A DNA stretch of 32,333 nucleotides from a virus. Numbering within the stretch: position 1 is the stretch's first letter; the number at the start of each line of letters is the position of its first letter. Position numbers and translations under genes: made by a program. The stretch is from positions 1 to 32,333 of the IMG/VR virus record IMGVR_UViG_3300037502_000839; one strand, 5' to 3'. A model generated the notes under the pieces. The model made no database searches, was not told where the DNA came from, and saw only the letters and a list, made by a program, of their open reading frames with translations. Below are positions 1-7,302 of the stretch, piece by piece.

Positions 1-2
1 AG

Positions 3-23
3 GTTCTGTACACTTCTGTTGTG
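3..23 (+). promoter_or_regulatory. -10 element of a leaderless-type promoter at the left end
   Basis: GTTCTGTACA is followed directly by CTTCTGTTGT, a 10-base imperfect direct repeat. Within it TACACT (9-14) resembles a -10 hexamer and lies 6 bases before the GTG at 21, so transcription would start at or next to the start codon. The same layout occurs at 28204-28225 (GTTCTGTATA then GTTCTGTACA with TATAGT inside). The -35 region would lie outside the window, or at the right end if the molecule is circular. The match between the two sites is seen directly; promoter activity is inferred. Confidence 0.4.
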
Positions 24-572
24 GTCGGGTGGGGGCTGGACAAAAAAGAACACCAAAAAAATGTGAGGGTTTGTCAATGGTGCTTCAAAGATTTTGTTCC
101 GTATCAACTTTCGCAAAAGTCTTGTTCTCGGAGATGCAATAGCGCGTCATATCTGCATCAAAAGCGGTTCGGCTTTGTGAACCAAACCCCGATTCGATTC
201 TGTGCGTGTGGTTTGCCGGTCGCGCATGATGTTGGGGTGAGTCGGAAGCATCGACCGCGTGGTTTGTATTGTGCCGGGTGTCGGGTTGTCGCGGTGCGTG
301 AGGTTGATCGGCAGCGTGGTAGTCACAAGATGAAGGTGCGTCGGGATCGGTACAAAACTGGTGATCGGTTTTCTGTGGCTGATCTTCGGTTGCGTGATGG
401 TGATGCGTGTTGGTTGTGTGGTGATCTGATGGTGTTTGAGAAGGTGGGCGCGTTGGGGGATCGGGCAAGTATTGATCATGTGGTTCCGTTGTCGCGTGGT
501 GGCTTGCATGAGTTGGGGAACTGTAGGTTGGCGCATCATCGGTGCAATGCTGGCAGGGGGAACAAATGGTGA
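21..572 (+). CDS. HNH endonuclease (left end, next to terminase)
   Basis: The 183-residue protein carries a C-terminal HNH nuclease module: CWLC at about 130-133, Asp152-His153, Asn167, His172 and Cys175 just before the GRGNKW end. Further Cys pairs (CQWC at 18-21, Cys35/Cys39, and pairs near residues 60 and 80) suggest extra zinc sites in the N-terminal half. HNH proteins beside terminase genes are known to assist cos cleavage and packaging in HK97-like phages, and this one overlaps the small terminase start by 7 bases. GTG at 21 is chosen because a -10-like element precedes it; GTG at 63 is an alternative. The reading frame is open to the window edge, so an upstream start cannot be excluded. 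Confidence 0.8.
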   Translation: MVGWGLDKKEHQKNVRVCQWCFKDFVPYQLSQKSCSRRCNSASYLHQKRFGFVNQTPIRFCACGLPVAHDVGVSRKHRPRGLYCAGCRVVAVREVDRQRGSHKMKVRRDRYKTGDRFSVADLRLRDGDACWLCGDLMVFEKVGALGDRASIDHVVPLSRGGLHELGNCRLAHHRCNAGRGNKW

Positions 573-1111
573 CACCGAAGACTGGTGTTGGGCGTGGTTC
601 GCGTCCTGAACCGATTGAGAAGAAACGTAGGAAGGGGACTGCGCCGGGGGCTGGCCCGACTCCTGATGTGGCTTTGGCTGTTGTGGAGTTGGGGTCTTTG
701 CCTGTTGTGCCTGAGGGTTATGACGAGGTGGCTGCGTCGGCGTGGCTGGAGATTTGGGATGCAGGTCGTCGGCATTTGTCGGAGAAGCATGATCGCTTGT
801 TGATTGACCGGCTGTGTAAGAAACTGATGTTGATTCACCAGTTGGAGGATTGGTTGTCGGAGGATGTTTCTCGTAGGTGGTATACGACTGCGAATGGGCA
901 GACGGTGACGCACCCGGCGGTGAAGCAGTTGGAACAGGCTGACGCGCAGGTGACTGCGTGGTTGTCGATGCTCGGGTTTTCTCCTTCGGATCGTGCGCGT
1001 TTGGGGTTGGCTGAAGTGCGGATCGCAGATGCGTTGGATGAGTTCAGGAAGCGGAAGGAGGCGAAACGCAATGCCACAGTTATCGATGCCACGGTTGTCG
1101 GCGGTAACTGA
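566..1111 (+). CDS. terS: Terminase small subunit, P27 family
   Basis: A 181-residue protein with a basic, low-complexity N-terminus (about 1-33) and a helical body. The segment with HPAVKQLEQADAQV followed by LGFSPSDRARLGL is the typical C-terminal signature of P27-type small terminases, which recognise the packaging site and recruit the large subunit. The ATG at 566 is preferred over the GTG at 542 because GGCAGGGGG lies 7 bases upstream; it overlaps the end of the HNH gene. The 3' end overlaps the large terminase start by 41 bases, consistent with translational coupling. Family assignment is by recognised motif, not by a search. Confidence 0.82.
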   Translation: MVTPKTGVGRGSRPEPIEKKRRKGTAPGAGPTPDVALAVVELGSLPVVPEGYDEVAASAWLEIWDAGRRHLSEKHDRLLIDRLCKKLMLIHQLEDWLSEDVSRRWYTTANGQTVTHPAVKQLEQADAQVTAWLSMLGFSPSDRARLGLAEVRIADALDEFRKRKEAKRNATVIDATVVGGN

Positions 1112-2510
1112 CGGGGATTTGGTTGCTGATTTCGCTGAATCTTTTTTGCACGTTTCTAAGGGGAAGTTGGCTGGTGGGCCACTTGTCTTGACGGAATGGC
1201 AACGTCATCTTTTGGACGGGTTGTTTGAGCGTCGGGCTGATGGGCGTTTGCGGTTCCAGCGCAGCCTGATCGGGTTGCCCCGTAAGAACGGGAAAAGCCT
1301 GTTGGGGTCGGCTATCGCGTTGTATCAGTTGATTGAGGGTGAGGCCGGGGCTGAGGTTTACGCTGCTGCAGGTGACCGTCAGCAGGCGCGTGTGGTGTTC
1401 AACGAGGCCAAGTGGCAGGTGGTGAATAGCCCTGCCTTGTCGGGTATTTGCAAGGTGTACCGAGACTACATTGAGGTTCCGTCTACGGGTGCGATTTTCC
1501 GTGTGCTGTCGTCTGACGCGAAGTTGCAGCAGGGTCTGAACCCTTCGTGTGTGATCTTTGACGAGTTGCACGTGCAGCCGAACGATGATTTGTGGGATGC
1601 GTTGACGCTCGGATCGGGTGCGCGTAAAGACCCTCAGGTTGTTGCGATCACGACTGCCGGGTACGACTTGGAAAGCCTGTGTGGTCGTCTGTATTTGTAC
1701 GGCAAGAAGATTATGGGTGGGGAAGTTGATGATGATTCGTTTGGCTTTTGGTGGTGGGAAGCACCAGCGGATTGTGACCTGTGGGATAGGCAGGCGTGGT
1801 ACGAATCAAATCCCAATCTCCAGTTGGGGCTGTTGGACGAAACAGATTTTGAGACTTCGATTAAGCAGACTTCGGAAACATCTGTTCGCCGGTACAAGTT
1901 GAATCAGTGGACACGCTCGCAGGAGTCGTGGTTACCGGCTGGTGCGTGGGAAGCCTGCACCGATCACACGACTGCGATGCAGCCCGGTGCAGATACTTGG
2001 GTTGGTGTGGACATGGCTTTGAAGCATGACAGCATCGCTATTGTCACCGTACAAAAGCAGGGCGAACAGTTCGTGACGGGCTGTAGGATTTGGCATCCCG
2101 AATCTGCCGGGGTGGATGTGCAAGAGGTGGAACAGTATTTGCGTGAACTGCATCAGCGGTTCCGGTTGGTGGAGGTGGCGTTTGACCCGGCGTATTTTCA
2201 GCGGTCTGCGGAGATTCTGCACGATGATGGCATCCCGATGGTTGAGTTCCCACAGTCCGCAAATCGTATGGTTCCTGCCTGCGGTCAGGCCTACGAACTT
2301 ATTGTTGGAGGAAAGGTGCGCCATGACGGGTCACCGACGTTCACGGATCAGGTTTTGTCGGCTGCACAACGAATGACGGATAACGGGTGGCGATTGTCGA
2401 AGGGTAAGAGTCGGCGCAAGATTGACGCTGCGATTGCGTTGGTGATGGCGTTGGATCGTGCTTCGCGTCGCCCACCGGAGGAGATCGTGCCAATGTTTTT
2501 CAATGTTTAG
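1071..2510 (+). CDS. terL: Terminase large subunit (ATPase and nuclease)
   Basis: A 479-residue DNA-packaging motor. The Walker A-like motif GLPRKNGKS is at 68-76 and the Walker B CVIFDE at 160-165, with the catalytic Glu in the expected place. The C-terminal nuclease domain shows GVDMALKHD, FDPAYF and KIDAAIALVMA, giving the acidic residues of an RNase H-like fold. It would cut concatemers and pump DNA through the portal. The ATG at 1071 is chosen over upstream in-frame codons because GGAGGC lies about 8 bases before it. The gene is complete and of usual length for HK97-type (Terminase_1) large subunits. Confidence 0.95.
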   Translation: MPQLSMPRLSAVTDGDLVADFAESFLHVSKGKLAGGPLVLTEWQRHLLDGLFERRADGRLRFQRSLIGLPRKNGKSLLGSAIALYQLIEGEAGAEVYAAAGDRQQARVVFNEAKWQVVNSPALSGICKVYRDYIEVPSTGAIFRVLSSDAKLQQGLNPSCVIFDELHVQPNDDLWDALTLGSGARKDPQVVAITTAGYDLESLCGRLYLYGKKIMGGEVDDDSFGFWWWEAPADCDLWDRQAWYESNPNLQLGLLDETDFETSIKQTSETSVRRYKLNQWTRSQESWLPAGAWEACTDHTTAMQPGADTWVGVDMALKHDSIAIVTVQKQGEQFVTGCRIWHPESAGVDVQEVEQYLRELHQRFRLVEVAFDPAYFQRSAEILHDDGIPMVEFPQSANRMVPACGQAYELIVGGKVRHDGSPTFTDQVLSAAQRMTDNGWRLSKGKSRRKIDAAIALVMALDRASRRPPEEIVPMFFNV

Positions 2511-2519
2511 GAGGCTGAA

Positions 2520-2675
2520 ATGGAATGGTTGAAGCGTGTGAAGGCTCGTGACTGGTGCGAGTTCGGTGGTGTCGGCTCGCTGGTCGTGGGTGGGTTCCTG
2601 ATTGTCCCGGCTATGGGGTTCATCGTGTTGGGGATTTCTTTGCTACTTTTTAGTGTTGCGATCACCCGTAAATGA
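2520..2675 (+). CDS. Small membrane protein between terminase and portal
   Basis: A 51-residue protein. A charged N-terminus (about 1-15, MEWLKRVKARDW) precedes about 32 hydrophobic, glycine-rich residues (19-49), enough for one long or two short membrane helices, and a short basic tail. TAGGAGG overlaps the terminase stop region and lies a good distance before this ATG, so translation is well supported. Function is not recognised; the position between terL and the portal is not that of a usual holin. It could be a membrane-active moron or an assembly factor. Confidence 0.6.
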   Translation: MEWLKRVKARDWCEFGGVGSLVVGGFLIVPAMGFIVLGISLLLFSVAITRK

Positions 2676-2683
2676 GGACTTAG

Positions 2684-4036
2684 ATGCTGGAACGTTTGTT
2701 GCCCCAACCTACTGAAGCCCGTGCGTTGTCGTTCCAGTCGATTTGGGGTGCTGGTGATTCGTATGCGTTGACGACCACCGCAGGCACGGTGGTGACGCAG
2801 GACAACAGCCTGAAACTTGGCACGGTGTATGCGTGTGTGCGTCTGATCGCAGACAGCATCAGTACGTTGCCGGTCGATACCTATAGGCGGTTGAACGGTG
2901 AGCGCGTCCCGGTTCGTCCCCGTCCGGTGTGGCTGGACTACCCCGAGTCAAACATTACGAAGACTGATCATTTTCAGGAAGTGCTGGTATCGTTGCTGAT
3001 CGACGGTAACGCTTTCGTGCATATCATTCGTGACGAGCGTGGCGAGATTGACGGCCTGACCGTGTTGAATCCGCAGCACGTTTCTATTCACCGCGACGGC
3101 CTCGGGCGCATCTTTTACCGTGAAACCCACGCAGACAAGATGATCGAAAACGATGACATGATCCACATTGTTGAGATGCGTCGTCCGGGTCAGTTGCGTG
3201 GCGAGTCCCGTATTGAACTGATGAAAGAGAACTTGGGGCTGACGAAAGCGTTGGAAGAGTTCGCGTCACGGTTCTTCGGGCAGGGTTCCACCACAATGGG
3301 CGTGATTGAGTTCCCCGGCAACCTGACAAAAGAACAAGCCAAGAATGTCGTGGACGGGTTTGAGGAAGGCCACAAGGGTTTGCGTCGTGCGCACCGTCCG
3401 GGCATTCTTTCCGGTGGCGCAAAGTTCGTCAAGACCGGTGTTGATCCTGACTCGGCACAGATGCTGGAGTCGCGTCGGTTGCAGATTGAAGAGGTGGCAC
3501 GAATCTTCCGTTGTCCCCCATCAATGTTGGGTGTGACGACACCGGGTGCTATGTCGTATGCGTCGGTGGAAGCGAACCAAATCCATTTCACGACCCACAC
3601 GTTGCGTCCGTACATTGTGAAGATTGAGGATGCGTACAGCAAACTGTTGCCCGAGGGTGTGTTCATCAAGTTTACGGTGGATGGTTTGTTGCGTGGCGAT
3701 TCGCAGACCCGTGCAGCGGTCTACTCCACCGCGTTGCAGTCGGGCTATATGTCGATCAACGATGTGCGCCGGTTGGAGGATTTCACCCCGGTTGACGGTG
3801 GCGACGTTTACCGTGTGCCGTTGGCGAACGTCGATCTTGCTGCTGCGAACTTGACGGAAACGCAGACTCGGGTGGAGATCGCACAGCGGTTGATTCAGTC
3901 CGGGTTTGACCCGGCTGCTGTCCTGTCGTCTGTCGGCCTTGCCGATATCGCGCACACGGGTGTCCCATCTACGCAGTTGCAGGCCATCGCGCAGATCAAT
4001 CCTGACGACCCGGCTTCAGCCTACGAGGTTGGATAA
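2684..4036 (+). CDS. Portal protein, HK97 family
   Basis: A 450-residue protein with the family's N-terminal landmark VYACVRLIADSISTLPVDTY (about residues 48-67), then FQEVLVSLLIDGNAFVHI and the central segment with FFGQGST, RRLQIEEVARIFRCPP and SYASVEA typical of HK97-type portals. Twelve copies would form the ring at the capsid vertex through which DNA enters and to which the connector binds. GAGGA precedes the ATG. The gene follows terL after one small gene, in the normal packaging-portal-protease-capsid order. Confidence 0.95.
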   Translation: MLERLLPQPTEARALSFQSIWGAGDSYALTTTAGTVVTQDNSLKLGTVYACVRLIADSISTLPVDTYRRLNGERVPVRPRPVWLDYPESNITKTDHFQEVLVSLLIDGNAFVHIIRDERGEIDGLTVLNPQHVSIHRDGLGRIFYRETHADKMIENDDMIHIVEMRRPGQLRGESRIELMKENLGLTKALEEFASRFFGQGSTTMGVIEFPGNLTKEQAKNVVDGFEEGHKGLRRAHRPGILSGGAKFVKTGVDPDSAQMLESRRLQIEEVARIFRCPPSMLGVTTPGAMSYASVEANQIHFTTHTLRPYIVKIEDAYSKLLPEGVFIKFTVDGLLRGDSQTRAAVYSTALQSGYMSINDVRRLEDFTPVDGGDVYRVPLANVDLAAANLTETQTRVEIAQRLIQSGFDPAAVLSSVGLADIAHTGVPSTQLQAIAQINPDDPASAYEVG

Positions 4037-4297
4037 ATGTTGACTGCTGGCACAACGGTTGTCGGGCTGACACCGACGCTAATTGACGGGCTGGAAGTGA
4101 ACCCGTTTCGTTTGCGTATCCACAACAACGACAACACAGCCGGTGTGTATCTCGGCGGTTCAGCGGTCACTATCGGAACCGGCTACCTGTTGTTGAAGGA
4201 AGAATCGGTTGACCTGATTATCAATCCGCTAGAGGCGTTGTATGCGGTGTCAGACAAGGCAGGCCACGTTATTTCGTGGCTGAAACAGACGGAGTAG
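4037..4297 (+). CDS. Small beta-rich protein between portal and protease
   Basis: An 86-residue protein whose start directly abuts the portal stop, with GAGG about 8 bases upstream. Alternating hydrophobic residues (FRLRIHNND, AGVYLGG, GYLLLKEESVDLII, LYAVSDKAGHVISW) indicate a compact beta sandwich. Small proteins with the pattern 'value, position, default' in this location are often virion-associated, such as head decoration or fibre-base proteins, but I do not recognise this family firmly. No cysteine, signal peptide or membrane segment is present. Confidence 0.7.
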   Translation: MLTAGTTVVGLTPTLIDGLEVNPFRLRIHNNDNTAGVYLGGSAVTIGTGYLLLKEESVDLIINPLEALYAVSDKAGHVISWLKQTE

Positions 4298-4301
4298 ACG
4301 G

Positions 4302-5864
4302 ATGCCGTATTACATCAAGCAAGGCGTGGTCGGTTGCAACGGTTGGGCGACCATCAAAGATGATGGCGAGATCATGGGCTGTCACCAGTCCAAGGCTGAC
4401 GCAATCGCACAGATGGTTGCTATCTCTATTGAAGAAGGCATTGAACCCGGTGGGGAACGCGCACTTCCCGGTGAGACCGCCGAAGGTGGCTTCGTCGAAT
4501 GGTACGAGGATGAGGCAACGTACCGTGGGCAGATTGAATACCTGATGACCGAAGGCACGTTCGGTGTTGAGGGTGGCAAGTATTCATTGACCGCGACACC
4601 GGATGACCCGGTTGTGTTGGTGCGTCTGTGGAAGCCTGAACCTGAAGAGGGTTATTGGGAACCGGAAGAGGAACTGTACGGAAAGCGTCTGTCGGAAGTT
4701 GTGGTGATTGATCCGTTGCCGACTGAACCAAAATTGCCACCGCTGACGGGCGTTATGGAGGAAGAGGAAGGCCGTGCCGAAACCCGGCAGGTTGATTTGT
4801 CGCCCCCGGAATATATGCGTGACGCTGCCCGACGCGGTTTGGAACTGTACGCAGACGGCGAGGCCGGTGACGGTCTCCAGCCTGCGACAGTGCGCGAGGC
4901 GCGGGAGATGGCTTCAGGGAACGTGTCCGAGGATAAGTGGCGCAGGATCGGCCCGTGGATCGCACGGCACATCGGTGACCTTGACGCGGTGGACGAGGGC
5001 GAGATTACCCCCGGTCTTGTCGCCCATCTGTTGTGGGGGTCGGGGCCGAGTCGGGCAGACGCGCAACGCGCACAGGAGTACGCTGAAGGAGTGGTTGAAC
5101 GTATGGAAGCAGAACAAGATCGCAGTTGGCGTGTCCGTGAACTGGAGTCAATCCGTCGCGGAAACACCGAAGTGGAGACACGGCAGTTCCATCAGGAGTT
5201 TGAGGTTCGGCAGGCTGCGAACGGAACTTGGCAGTTCCGAGGGTATGCAGCGGTGTTCAACTCGGACAGCGAACCGTTGCCGTTCACGGAACGGATTTTG
5301 CCGGGTGCTTTCGATCGCACGTTGCGTTCCCGTAACAACGTCAAGATGTATCTGAACCACGATTCGACGCTGGTTCTCGGATCGACCCGCGCCAAGACCC
5401 TTCGGCTTTCAACGGATAGCAAGGGACTTTTGACCGATGCCGACCTGCCCGACACTTCGTATGCGCGTGATCTTGCGGTGGTGATGGAACGCGGTGACGT
5501 TGATTCAATGTCGTTCGGCTTTTCGGTTCCCCGGAATGGCGACCGCTGGAGTGAGGATGGCGCGGTGCGTGAACTGCGCGAGGTGCGTCTGCATGAGGTT
5601 TCGGTTGTTACCGGCTTCCCTGCCTACCGTGCTACGTCTGCCACGTTGCGTTCCATTGACGCGCTCGCGGAGATTGTCGGCGGTGACGCAGACAAGTTGG
5701 CTGAGGCGTTGACGTTGCTGGAGAACGGCAAACCGTTGGGCGACGATCACGCATCCATGCTTGCCGAGGCAGTCGGCAAACTTCGCACAACTTCAACTAG
5801 CGAACCTGTGTCGCTGTTGGCGTTGAAAGCGAAACATCTTGATCTTCTCAAGCAACAGTTCTAA
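4302..5864 (+). CDS. Prohead protease with two extra N-terminal domains
   Basis: A 520-residue protein, much longer than the roughly 200 residues of a stand-alone HK97 prohead protease. Residues 1-45 form a small module (CNGWATIKDDGEIMGCHQS, then KADAIAQM) also seen at the ends of other phage structural proteins. Residues about 168-268 form a helical domain with PPEYMRDAARRGL, EDKWRRIGPWIARH and GLVAHLLWGSGPS. The S78 protease domain spans about 290-475, with catalytic His353 in MYLNHD and Ser402 or Ser404 in DSMSFGFS, and GYAAVFNSD at its start. It would cleave the scaffold region of the capsid protein. Domain order is seen; the role of the two added domains is unknown. Confidence 0.9.
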   Translation: MPYYIKQGVVGCNGWATIKDDGEIMGCHQSKADAIAQMVAISIEEGIEPGGERALPGETAEGGFVEWYEDEATYRGQIEYLMTEGTFGVEGGKYSLTATPDDPVVLVRLWKPEPEEGYWEPEEELYGKRLSEVVVIDPLPTEPKLPPLTGVMEEEEGRAETRQVDLSPPEYMRDAARRGLELYADGEAGDGLQPATVREAREMASGNVSEDKWRRIGPWIARHIGDLDAVDEGEITPGLVAHLLWGSGPSRADAQRAQEYAEGVVERMEAEQDRSWRVRELESIRRGNTEVETRQFHQEFEVRQAANGTWQFRGYAAVFNSDSEPLPFTERILPGAFDRTLRSRNNVKMYLNHDSTLVLGSTRAKTLRLSTDSKGLLTDADLPDTSYARDLAVVMERGDVDSMSFGFSVPRNGDRWSEDGAVRELREVRLHEVSVVTGFPAYRATSATLRSIDALAEIVGGDADKLAEALTLLENGKPLGDDHASMLAEAVGKLRTTSTSEPVSLLALKAKHLDLLKQQF

Positions 5865-5899
5865 TCTGTTCACAAGACAGGCGTGTTGACCCCCTGTTG

Positions 5900-5923
5900 T
5901 TTGGTTTGCGGAACCGCACCAAA
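5900..5923 (+). promoter_or_regulatory. Hairpin in the leader of the capsid gene
   Basis: In the 100-base gap before the capsid gene, TTTGGT and GCGG can pair with CCGC and ACCAAA around a tight loop, with a 2-base bulge. No T tract follows, so it is not a clear terminator. It could be a processing or stabilising structure, or it could be chance. TTGACC at 5886 resembles a -35 box, but no convincing -10 lies at the right spacing. Confidence 0.25.
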
Positions 5924-5964
5924 ATCATCTGCGTATCCAATCCATTTCAACAACAGGAGAACAA

Positions 5965-7143
5965 ATGTCGTACATTGACCGACAGATTGAACTTCGCAAC
6001 CGTGCGTGGGAACAGGCTAAGTCCATTCTCGACGTTGCTGCTGCGGAGAAGCGTGATCTCTCTTCCGAGGAAGAGCAGGCTTACGCCCGTATCAACGAGG
6101 AACTGAACACCCGTTCCGAGACCATCAAGCAGTTGCAGGCTGACGAAGAGCGCGAGGCTCGCATTGCTGAGGCCACCCGTGACCTTCGCACCGTCAACCC
6201 CGGCTTCAAGGTTGTGGACGATGCTGAGACCATCCGTGCCCTTGCCCGTGGCGAAATCCGTGGCGCAGACTTTGAGAAGCGCGACGTTGTCAAGACCAGC
6301 ACGGGCGCACCGGTTCCCACCTCGTTCTACGATCAGATCGTTGAACACATGGTGGTTGTCGGCCCGATGCTTGAAACCTCCACGATGATCCGCACCGCTG
6401 GCGGTGAGGCACTTCAGGTTCCGCGCACGAACGCCTACTCGGGTTCGTCGGCGTTCGCTGAAGGTTCGGCCATCGGCGAGTCCGATCCGACCTTCCAAGC
6501 GTTCATCACCCTGAATGCCTACAAGTACGGCTTCCTCGTGCAGGTGTCGCGTGAAATGATTGAGGATTCGGGCGTTGACCTGCTCGGCTTCCTCGCACGT
6601 GAAGCCGGTATCTCCATCGGTGTTGCCGTCAACGCTGCACTCACCACGGGTACGGATTCGACCATGCCGAACGGTATTGCCGTCGCTGCAGGTTCGGGTG
6701 TCACGGGTGGAACCGGCGTTGCCGGTGCATTCACCGGAGACAACCTGATCGACCTGTCGTACAGCGTCAACAGCGCATACCGTCGTATGCCCGGAACCGG
6801 CTGGCAGATGAACGCAACCGCGCTCGCTGCAACCCGCAAGTTGAAGGACTCGTACGGTCAGTACCTGTTCCAGCCTTCGCTTCAGTTGGGTCAGCCCGAC
6901 ACGCTGCTCGGATTCCCGATCTACGAGAACCCCGATCTTGCAGCCCCCGGAACCGCAGCCAAGTCGGTGCTGTTCGGTCACCTGCCTTCGTACTTCGTGC
7001 GTATGGCTGGCCCGATCCGCTTCGACCGCTCGGACGACTACGCCTTCGCAAACGATCTCGTCACGTTCCGTGCCACGGTGCGTATCGACGGTGACCTTCC
7101 GCAGGCTCAGGCTGTCAAGTACTTCATCGGTGGTGCTTCCTGA
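5965..7143 (+). CDS. Major capsid protein, HK97 fold
   Basis: A 392-residue protein. Residues about 1-75 are charged and heptad-like (RQIELRNRAWEQAKSI onward), matching the coiled-coil delta domain that acts as an internal scaffold and is removed by the prohead protease. The rest shows capsid landmarks: ASTG-like GAPVPTSFYDQIVEHM, LETSTMIRTAGGEALQVPR, AFAEGSAIGESDPTF and the C-terminal FVRMAGPIRFDRSDDYAF and TFRATVRIDGD. Codon use is richer in C-ending codons than in neighbouring genes, as expected for the most highly expressed gene. GGAGAACAA precedes the ATG. A strong terminator follows. Confidence 0.96.
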   Translation: MSYIDRQIELRNRAWEQAKSILDVAAAEKRDLSSEEEQAYARINEELNTRSETIKQLQADEEREARIAEATRDLRTVNPGFKVVDDAETIRALARGEIRGADFEKRDVVKTSTGAPVPTSFYDQIVEHMVVVGPMLETSTMIRTAGGEALQVPRTNAYSGSSAFAEGSAIGESDPTFQAFITLNAYKYGFLVQVSREMIEDSGVDLLGFLAREAGISIGVAVNAALTTGTDSTMPNGIAVAAGSGVTGGTGVAGAFTGDNLIDLSYSVNSAYRRMPGTGWQMNATALAATRKLKDSYGQYLFQPSLQLGQPDTLLGFPIYENPDLAAPGTAAKSVLFGHLPSYFVRMAGPIRFDRSDDYAFANDLVTFRATVRIDGDLPQAQAVKYFIGGAS

Positions 7144-7166
7144 CCTAGTTAGGAACCAACAGATTC

Positions 7167-7200
7167 GGCGGTGGGTCAAAAGCCCACCGCCTTTTCTGTT
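7167..7200 (+). terminator. Rho-independent terminator after the capsid gene
   Basis: GGCGGTGGG (7167-7175) and CCCACCGCC (7183-7191) form a perfect 9-bp stem with a 7-base loop, followed by TTTTCTGTTT. This is the clearest intrinsic terminator in the window. It separates the capsid gene from the sugar cassette and would limit read-through. Confidence 0.9.
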
Positions 7201-7203
7201 TCT

Positions 7204-7263
7204 ATCCACTAATCTTTTCTGCCGTGGGTGGGTCAGATCGCGCAGGGCTGGCCCATCCACTAA
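7204..7263 (+). repeat. Two copies of ATCCACTAA between capsid and sugar cassette
   Basis: ATCCACTAA occurs at 7204-7212 and 7255-7263, and once more at 18915-18923. All three copies are in intergenic gaps at module borders. The bases after it (TAATCT, TAACCT, TAATAT) could serve as -10 elements. The repeat is seen directly; a regulatory role is inferred. Confidence 0.35.
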
Positions 7264-7302
7264 CCTGCCGATCATCCTGCGAACCTGCGAAAGAAGGGTG
7301 CA

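Noticed and set aside
542-1111. GTG 542 as the small terminase start
   Set aside because: ATG 566 has a better-placed ribosome site (GGCAGGGGG) and avoids extra residues encoded by the HNH gene end.
993-2510. Longer large terminase starting at 993
   Set aside because: The added 26 residues overlap the small subunit, look unlike terminase and lack a ribosome site; ATG 1071 has GGAGG.
5947-7275. A 442-codon open frame on the - strand opposite the capsid gene
   Set aside because: It mirrors a gene with strong codon bias, shows no motif, has no ribosome site, and the + strand gene is a clear capsid protein.
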